A stretch of 11,549 bases of DNA from Flavobacteriaceae bacterium (GTDB taxonomy: Bacteria > Bacteroidota > Bacteroidia > Flavobacteriales > Flavobacteriaceae). Positions 7,028 through 11,549 of the stretch are shown here, one piece after another. The first letter of the stretch is position 1. The number at the start of each line of letters is the position of its first letter. The position numbers and the translations under genes were made by a program. The stretch spans positions 1 through 11,549 of the forward strand of contig JABDQK010000111.1 of the NCBI GenBank assembly GCA_013042255.1. Reading direction: 5' to 3'. The notes under the pieces are model-generated. The model was not told the origin of the DNA. It worked only from the letters and a program-made list of their open reading frames with translations, and ran no database searches.

Positions 7028-7059
7028 CAAATATAGTTAAATTACCAAAGGCAGCTCAA
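7028..7059 (-). promoter_or_regulatory. Promoter for the DUF819 - DUF4369 unit
   Basis: Read on the minus strand, TATATTTG (7035-7028) is a full match to TAnnTTTG, with TTG at 7059-7057, 21 bases upstream. The start codon follows 27 bases further on. It lies in the 75-base gap after the DUF5916 gene, so DUF819 is probably transcribed separately even though the genes point the same way. Confidence 0.55.
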
Positions 7060-7075
7060 CAACAACAAACCCCAC

Positions 7076-9310
7076 TTATATATTCAACCAATAGGTAAGC
7101 TTGAGATTAATGGACCTCAGTTTTGGCATAAAAGAATTGACAAAATAATTGTCGTTGTATACAAGGAAAAGGTCTGATAGTGGAGCAAAACGCCATTGTA
7201 GGCGCGAATTAATACCCAGGTTATCTCGCTGATTGCTGTACTGGATTAAGGTCGACCAGAAGATAGATTTGCTAAAGGTAAGATCAAACCTTGGGCTTAT
7301 CAGCCAGATATTCGCACTACCGTAAGGTTCCGGTAGCTGTATCTGGTCATATCGAAAATTCATGGAGACGATCGCTTTTGGCTGTAAACGAAGATTCAAC
7401 CCTCCTTCCAACGAAAAACGATCACCATTGAAAAACCGCCCGATGGTAGGCTCTATTGAATATGAAAGAATACGTCGCCTGTCTGATCGGTAACGAAAAT
7501 TGACAGAATTGTAGTAGTAACCCTGCTCGCCTGGTAGTGCCAAGGCATCATCACTTCGGGTTGGGTCAAATTCGTCTAATAAATAAGTATACTGATGCGA
7601 AAATGAAGCTTGTACTTCAGATAAATCGTTAAACCTTACCTCCCAGTCTAGACGTGTGGTATAATCTGTGTTCTGAAAATCTCGGGTGGGACTCCAGATA
7701 AAATTCGGAAAGAATCTTATACTGTGGGTTTGAATAATACCCTCCTTAGGCCAGAAGATCCTTCGCATGCTTAATATACTCTTGAAAATATCAGTTCGAC
7801 GAACAAAGCCGAGATCAGATTGATAATCTTCCCCAACAAAAACAGCTTTACTAAAAAAGTTCCAGAAGCGGGAGTTATATTCCAATTGCATTCCCGAGGA
7901 AAAGTCTTCATCTCTCCCCTCCGGCTCAAAGGATTTGTGGAGAAATAATCTTCCGCTCCATAAATTATCTTCTGATATCAGGTTGTAGTCAACTCCCACA
8001 ACCCGGTTAAACCGATCTTCTTCGGCCAGAAAGTCGTAGTCTTTTGTAGACTGACGATTAATAAAGAATAAGCCAATGTTTGAACGTGAGAACACCTGCT
8101 GCTGAATTGCCAGCATCATATTATTGTTCGAGGCAATTTCGTTGGCCTCATCGGCCTCAGTTTGAAGGTTGAGGAAACCAATTCGCAGTCGGTTGTTCAA
8201 TTTACCGCTGAGCCGTACCCCCCCTATTATGCTATTTTCAATGGTGTTATCAGCGGTGTCCCGAGCAATGCCAATACGTCTAGAAAAAAAGGGGTTGCTA
8301 TCCCGGGAATCACCAAAGTCTGCAAAGAGGTCAATATTGTCAATAAAAAATTGCCGTCTTTCGGGAAGGCCGATTTCAAAACGCGTCAGGTTGGTTATCT
8401 GATTATCTACCTCTACCTGAGAAAAATCGGGATTAATCGTGACATCGAGATTCAGGCTATTCCCGATGGATACCTTGGCATCACCACCAACTTTGAAATT
8501 ATTTATAGAGGATTGATTTTCAAAATCCTGGGCATTCAGATAATTGATATATGGGATAATGGCAAATGGTGTTCTGGATTTACCCAGGGGTTTTTCAAAA
8601 ATCATATCCCCCATAAAGGTAAGACCGAAGATGTTCTGATTCTGTGGAATGCGTACCCAGGTACTATTTTCATTGCTCTGGGTATCAAATCGATAGCTAT
8701 TAAAACGCCATTTTCTTTCCCCTTCTCGGAATTTAAATGAGGTTAGGGGAATAACCATTTCCGAGGTGTAATAATTATCGTAGATCTTAGATTCTCCCTT
8801 CCACTTAACATCCCAGGAAATGGTAAATCCTCTCAGGTCAAGACCACCTCCTGAAACGAGCCCTTCGCGCCTAACCCCATAAGGATTTGTTCCAAAGAGG
8901 AAGGCATTGTTTCCATCATTGAAGGTGTCAAAAAGCAAGGTTATATTATCGCTGTTTCCGGCCCTGAAATCGCGTTTAAGGGACTCTATAGCATAGTCTT
9001 TTCCTTTGGTGTAGACCGTAATCCCAATGTAAAGATTTTTATCATCGTAGAGCATTTTTATATCGGTTTGCTCTCTGGCCAGGATGGAATCTACAGGAAA
9101 GTATTCCCAAAAATCTTTAGCGCTGTCCGCTTCACTCCAGATAGGTTCGTCAAGGATACCATCAAGTTTGATAAAATCATTTATATATTTTACCTGAAAC
9201 GACTTTTGTTTGTTGCTGAAATCATTCTGCGACTGACTCGTCAGGATACCTAACAATAAAAAGGAGGTCATTAAGACCATCCTACCTTTTATACCCGTAG
9301 TGTTTAACAT
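7076..9310 (-). CDS. DUF5916 outer-membrane protein with N-terminal CBM9-like domain
   Basis: 744 residues. A signal peptide covers roughly residues 1-28 (MVLMTSFLLLGILTSQSQ); the second Met at residue 11 is an equally possible start. Residues about 38-235 form a carbohydrate-binding family 9-like beta sandwich, with the hallmark IKLDGILDEPIWSEA (47-61), then LYDDKNLYIGITVY and DNITLLFDTFND. The rest matches DUF5916: strands with aromatic ends in steady alternation, ending in LRSINLKLTYWLNI, which fits a large outer-membrane beta barrel with the CBM9-like domain on the periplasmic or surface side. These proteins are common in Bacteroidota, often annotated as carbohydrate-binding, but no substrate is established. 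It has its own -7 box 5 bases before the ATG and diverges from the S1/P1 nuclease gene. There is no SusCD pair nearby to indicate a polysaccharide locus. Confidence 0.9.
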   Translation of the reverse strand: MLNTTGIKGRMVLMTSFLLLGILTSQSQNDFSNKQKSFQVKYINDFIKLDGILDEPIWSEADSAKDFWEYFPVDSILAREQTDIKMLYDDKNLYIGITVYTKGKDYAIESLKRDFRAGNSDNITLLFDTFNDGNNAFLFGTNPYGVRREGLVSGGGLDLRGFTISWDVKWKGESKIYDNYYTSEMVIPLTSFKFREGERKWRFNSYRFDTQSNENSTWVRIPQNQNIFGLTFMGDMIFEKPLGKSRTPFAIIPYINYLNAQDFENQSSINNFKVGGDAKVSIGNSLNLDVTINPDFSQVEVDNQITNLTRFEIGLPERRQFFIDNIDLFADFGDSRDSNPFFSRRIGIARDTADNTIENSIIGGVRLSGKLNNRLRIGFLNLQTEADEANEIASNNNMMLAIQQQVFSRSNIGLFFINRQSTKDYDFLAEEDRFNRVVGVDYNLISEDNLWSGRLFLHKSFEPEGRDEDFSSGMQLEYNSRFWNFFSKAVFVGEDYQSDLGFVRRTDIFKSILSMRRIFWPKEGIIQTHSIRFFPNFIWSPTRDFQNTDYTTRLDWEVRFNDLSEVQASFSHQYTYLLDEFDPTRSDDALALPGEQGYYYNSVNFRYRSDRRRILSYSIEPTIGRFFNGDRFSLEGGLNLRLQPKAIVSMNFRYDQIQLPEPYGSANIWLISPRFDLTFSKSIFWSTLIQYSNQRDNLGINSRLQWRFAPLSDLFLVYNDNYFVNSFMPKLRSINLKLTYWLNI

Positions 9311-9315
9311 TCTGG

Positions 9316-9323
9316 CAAATTTA
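9316..9323 (-). promoter_or_regulatory. Candidate -7 promoter box for the DUF5916 gene
   Basis: On the minus strand this reads TAAATTTG, a full match to TAnnTTTG. The nearest upstream TTG is at 9351-9349, 25 bases away, longer than usual. The box ends 5 bases before the ATG, so the message would have little or no leader unless the downstream Met codon is used. Confidence 0.5.
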
Positions 9324-9509
9324 ACAGTTTTAAGCGTTAAAGAAATCCCAAAATTAAATGTACAATATCTGGCGGGTTATCGTGGGGTGTGTATAAAATT
9401 ATTGTGGGGATTTTTTGAATTCTGAGCAAGTCTTTAATTTTAGGTTTCAGAAAGTAAGATTTAACACTGCCTTTAATTCCCATTCTCTATTTTTACAAAA
9501 AATGTATAC
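9324..9509. promoter_or_regulatory. Divergent intergenic region DUF5916 / S1-P1 nuclease with candidate plus-strand promoters
   Basis: AT-rich, with no coding signal. Two plus-strand candidates for the nuclease gene are visible: TTG (9415-9417), 17 bases, TAATTTTA (9435-9442), giving a leader of about 60 bases; and TATTTTTA (9488-9495), 14 bases before the ATG but without a clear TTG. Both -7 boxes miss the final G of the consensus. Two GTGGGG hexamers (9382-9387 and 9404-9409) lie 22 bases apart just upstream of the first candidate and could be a regulator site. Confidence 0.35.
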
Positions 9510-10283
9510 ATGAAGAAATTATTACTTGTCTTAATTGTATTTGCACATTTTTCATACGCTAACCCTCCTGTCTGGGGAAAGACAGGCCACAGAGTAGTGG
9601 GGGAGGTAGCCGAAAAACACCTCAGTAGGAAAGCGAGGAAGCAGGTACAAATGATTCTTAATGGTCGTTCCCTGGCGGCAGTGTCCAATTATGCGGACGA
9701 TATCAAATCAGACACCTTGTACCGAAAATACTATCCCTGGCACTATGTGAATTATGCGGCTGGTAAATCCTACGGCGATGATGCTGTAAGTGAGGAAGGA
9801 GACATCGTCATGGCCATACAGACCTGTATTGAAAAGCTAAAAAATAAACTAACCCCAAAAGAAGAAAGGACATTTTTCCTTAAAATGCTCGTCCATTTCG
9901 TAGGGGATCTTCACCAACCGCTACATGCGGGATGGGCTGAAAACCGGGGAGGAAATGATATTAAAATCGAGTGGTTTGGACATGAGAGTAATCTGCATCG
10001 GGTGTGGGACTCGGATTTGATCGACAATTTTGGTATGAGCTATACCGAACTTGCAGACAACCTGCCGGATCTTTCAAAAAAACAACGGAAAATGATACAG
10101 GAGGGGGATGTTTTTACCTGGGTAGAGGAATCGCATAAGCTGGCTAATGCTATCTATGCTACCGTTGAATCGGGGGATAGTCTTGGCTACAGGTATAACT
10201 ATTTGTATTGGGCTACCGTGGAAGAACAACTGTTAAAAGGGGGAGTAAGACTTGCAGCTGTATTAAACGAACTCTTTGATTAG
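9510..10283 (+). CDS. Secreted S1/P1-type zinc nuclease
   Basis: 257 residues with an N-terminal signal peptide (KKLLLVLIVFAHFSYA, likely cleavage after Ala17). The family cleaves single-stranded DNA and RNA, and some members act as 3'-nucleotidases, using three zinc ions. All nine expected metal ligands are present with nearly the spacing of fungal P1 nuclease: W22 and H27 (WGKTGH), D63 (YADDI), H78 (YPWHYVNY), H129, D133 and H139 (HFVGDLHQPLH), H163 and D167 (NLHRVWD). The GGND stretch at 147-150 is also typical. The periplasmic or extracellular role is probably scavenging of phosphate or nucleosides from nucleic acids. Its 3' end overlaps the convergent TIGR03643 gene by 4 bases. The ATG is the only sensible start: an ATG 8 bases upstream meets a stop at once. 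Confidence 0.95.
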   Translation: MKKLLLVLIVFAHFSYANPPVWGKTGHRVVGEVAEKHLSRKARKQVQMILNGRSLAAVSNYADDIKSDTLYRKYYPWHYVNYAAGKSYGDDAVSEEGDIVMAIQTCIEKLKNKLTPKEERTFFLKMLVHFVGDLHQPLHAGWAENRGGNDIKIEWFGHESNLHRVWDSDLIDNFGMSYTELADNLPDLSKKQRKMIQEGDVFTWVEESHKLANAIYATVESGDSLGYRYNYLYWATVEEQLLKGGVRLAAVLNELFD

Positions 10284-10558
10284 CGTTTCGCTATTTTATT
10301 TCCGGTAATGTTACGCTGACGACTACTCTTAAATCTTTTAGTATCATCAGAGCGGAGCTTGGCATGTTTCGTGGATCGTCCCTGAACCCTTTTCCTCCAC
10401 ATCCTGAAACTACTAGGCTTCATTTCCCGTCTCATGATCTCAATGGTATCCTGTTCGGATATCCCGAATTGAAACTCTATGGCTTCAAATGGAGTGCGGT
10501 CTTCCCAGGCCATTTCTATTATACGGTCTAGCTCTCTTTCTGTAAAATCTTTTTTCAT
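10280..10558 (-). CDS. TIGR03643 / DUF2805 family small basic protein
   Basis: 92 residues. Residues 1-60 carry the family signature (RELDRIIEMAWEDRTPFEAI, FGISEQDTIEIMRREM, SFRMWRKRVQGR); the helices at about 7-45 look like a helix-turn-helix fold. Residues 54-92 are strongly basic (KHAKLRSDDTKRFKSSRQR), consistent with nucleic-acid binding, though the biochemical role is unknown. I recall the family occurring near photolyase/cryptochrome genes in marine bacteria, which would fit a DNA-damage context, but no photolyase is visible here. It lies 31 bases downstream of the AlkB-like gene on the same strand and may be co-transcribed with it, although a possible -7 box stands in the gap. Its stop overlaps the convergent nuclease stop by 4 bases. 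Confidence 0.85.
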   Translation of the reverse strand: MKKDFTERELDRIIEMAWEDRTPFEAIEFQFGISEQDTIEIMRREMKPSSFRMWRKRVQGRSTKHAKLRSDDTKRFKSSRQRNITGNKIAKR

Positions 10559-10565
10559 AGCCCGG

Positions 10566-10573
10566 TAAAGATA
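10566..10573 (-). promoter_or_regulatory. Candidate -7 box before the TIGR03643 gene
   Basis: The minus strand reads TATCTTTA, 7 of 8 matches to TAnnTTTG, ending 7 bases before the ATG. No TTG lies at the expected distance upstream, which would be inside the end of the AlkB-like gene, so this may be chance. Confidence 0.25.
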
Positions 10574-10589
10574 AGGGGAAATTCTGAGC

Positions 10590-11186
10590 TTATTTTATTA
10601 CCCTGAAGGTGAGGTTGATACGTTCGCCGATTTCCCTGCTGGTTTTTGGAAGCTGATGAAGCCAGTGATGTTGAGTACTTCCTTTCATAATAAGGAGGCT
10701 GCCGTTTTCGAGTATCATTTTATGCTTCCATTCAGAATTGTCCTTGTGTTTTAAGTGAAACACGCGTTCTTCTCCAAGCGAGACAGAAGCAATCACAGGA
10801 TTCCTTCCCAGGGAGGGTTCGTTATCGGCATGCCAGCCATTACTGTCTTTCCCGTTACGGTATAGATTGAGCAGGCAGCTGGTGAACTGTATAGGGGGAA
10901 TTAGTTGTTCAATCTGTGCTTTTAATTCCTTTAGTTCCGGTGTAAACTTCAAGGGGTGCATGGTGATGTTGGAGTAAGAATAAGGCTGGCCGTTATTGCC
11001 GTAAAGAGCAGTTAACCTGGGCTGAGGATAGGTTTTTCCAAAAACCCGGATATCATCCTGCTGCCAGGCAACAGAAGTGCGTAAGCTCTCCATAAGTTGA
11101 CAAGCCCGGTCTCCCGATAGGAAATTTCGGAAGTAGACAATATCACTCTGGGGCAGGTCTATTTTAAGAGGACTTCCCTTCTCCAC
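10590..11186 (-). CDS. AlkB-like 2-oxoglutarate/Fe(II)-dependent dioxygenase
   Basis: 198 residues. Members typically repair alkylated bases (1-methyladenine, 3-methylcytosine) in DNA or RNA by oxidative demethylation; the substrate here is not proven. The iron triad is H119 and D121 in GWHADNE with H177 in HHWLHQLP. The 2-oxoglutarate site is N107/Y109 in LNLYRNG and R189/R195 in RINLTFR. The layout (QPRLTALYG, then SLGEERVFHLKHK) resembles the ABH2/ABH3 side of the family more than E. coli AlkB. The start is GTG at 11184-11186: only one codon separates it from an in-frame stop, and the next Met is at residue 33, inside the fold. That stop is the end of the upstream AraC-type gene, so AlkB follows it in the same frame after a single Lys codon. 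Translation is probably coupled to the regulator. Confidence 0.93.
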   Translation of the reverse strand: MEKGSPLKIDLPQSDIVYFRNFLSGDRACQLMESLRTSVAWQQDDIRVFGKTYPQPRLTALYGNNGQPYSYSNITMHPLKFTPELKELKAQIEQLIPPIQFTSCLLNLYRNGKDSNGWHADNEPSLGRNPVIASVSLGEERVFHLKHKDNSEWKHKMILENGSLLIMKGSTQHHWLHQLPKTSREIGERINLTFRVIK

Positions 11187-11189
11187 CTT

Positions 11190-11549
11190 TTAGGTCATGA
11201 TTTTTTTCAACTGATTCCTGTATTCTGAGGGATTTTGTCCTGTAAAGGCTTTAAAAGACTTATTAAAGTGGGAAAAGTTATTAAAGCCACTCTCAAAACA
11301 CACTTCAGTGATACTCATAGGTTGTTCTGCCAGCAATTTGGAGGCATGTACGAGTCGGCATTCATTGACAAACTGGACAAAGGTCTTGTTGGTGATTTTC
11401 TTGAAATACCGGCAAAAGGACGGAACCGTCATGCTTACCATGTCGGCAATTTCATCCAGGGAAATATCTTCCTTGAAATTTTGTTTCACATGGTTAAAGA
11501 CCACATTGATCCTGTCATTGTCCTTCACCTCAGTTTTCAGGGAAAATCC
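11190..11549 (-). CDS. AraC-family transcriptional regulator, C-terminal DNA-binding domain (5' partial)
   Basis: The frame is open to the window edge, so the N-terminal part is missing; 119 residues are visible. They form a complete AraC/XylS DNA-binding domain. The first helix-turn-helix is in ISLDEIADMVSMTVPSFCRYFKK. The second contains SITEVCFESGFNNFSHFNKSFKAF, followed by the family end motif TGQNPSEYR. A GTG lies inside the visible part but would give a bare domain; because the frame continues upstream, a longer protein with an N-terminal sensor domain (cupin-like in most ~290-residue relatives) is much more likely. The protein ends right after the domain, so it is not an Ada protein with a C-terminal methyltransferase. 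It is followed after 3 bases by the AlkB-like gene, which it may regulate together with itself. Confidence 0.92.
   Translation of the reverse strand, partial: GFSLKTEVKDNDRINVVFNHVKQNFKEDISLDEIADMVSMTVPSFCRYFKKITNKTFVQFVNECRLVHASKLLAEQPMSITEVCFESGFNNFSHFNKSFKAFTGQNPSEYRNQLKKIMT

Noticed and set aside
8162..8740. 192-residue open frame on the plus strand inside the DUF5916 gene
   Set aside because: It is antisense to a well-supported 744-residue protein, has no promoter box or recognisable motif, and its product looks like a shadow translation.
11186..11192. AraC and AlkB-like genes as one gene broken by a nonsense mutation
   Set aside because: Each part is a complete domain with natural ends, and a plausible GTG start follows the stop; there is no sign of decay. 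Kept only as a finding about coupling.
11190..11549. AraC-domain protein as Ada (alkylation-response methyltransferase)
   Set aside because: In Ada the AraC-type domain is followed by the O6-methylguanine methyltransferase domain; here the protein ends directly after the DNA-binding domain.

Overview
The window looks like ordinary chromosomal sequence from a marine-type Flavobacteriaceae member (Bacteroidota); the genus cannot be told from what is visible. The evidence is a type IX secretion (T9SS) substrate with a gliding-type C-terminal domain next to a PorP/SprF protein, a DUF4369 lipoprotein, a DUF5916 outer-membrane protein, and promoter boxes of the Bacteroidota TAnnTTTG type in place of Shine-Dalgarno signals. 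I see no insertion sequence, phage gene, tRNA, rRNA, CRISPR array or compositional break. The longest non-coding stretch is about 200 bases (9311-9509).

Layout. (1) 1-2202, plus strand: the 3' end of a large secreted, calcium-binding-repeat surface protein, followed 3 bases later by its probable PorP/SprF partner. (2) 2283-4647, plus strand: a tight four-gene operon, idi - PTPS/QueD-family pterin enzyme - PrxQ/Bcp peroxiredoxin - class I mannose-6-phosphate isomerase, joined by ATGA overlaps or direct TAA-ATG abutment. (3) 4713-4982, plus strand: a small helical protein with its own good promoter. (4) 4990-9310, minus strand: a DUF5916/CBM9-like outer-membrane protein, then a DUF819 membrane protein and a DUF4369 lipoprotein that lacks a thioredoxin domain. 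(5) 9510-10283, plus strand: a secreted S1/P1-type zinc nuclease, diverging from DUF5916. (6) 10280-11549, minus strand: the C-terminal half of an AraC-family regulator (cut by the window edge), an AlkB-like 2-oxoglutarate dioxygenase starting 3 bases after the regulator's stop in the same frame, and a small TIGR03643/DUF2805 protein.

How the genes work together. Genes 1-2 form a T9SS substrate/membrane-protein pair. The idi operon mixes isoprenoid, pterin, peroxide-detoxification and sugar-phosphate enzymes, whose link is probably co-expression of housekeeping functions. The minus-strand block encodes mainly cell-envelope proteins. The right-hand cluster (AraC - AlkB-like - TIGR03643) is the best candidate for a functional module, possibly a regulated nucleic-acid repair unit, but that is inference. 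No clearly new system is evident; the findings are modest points that can be checked.
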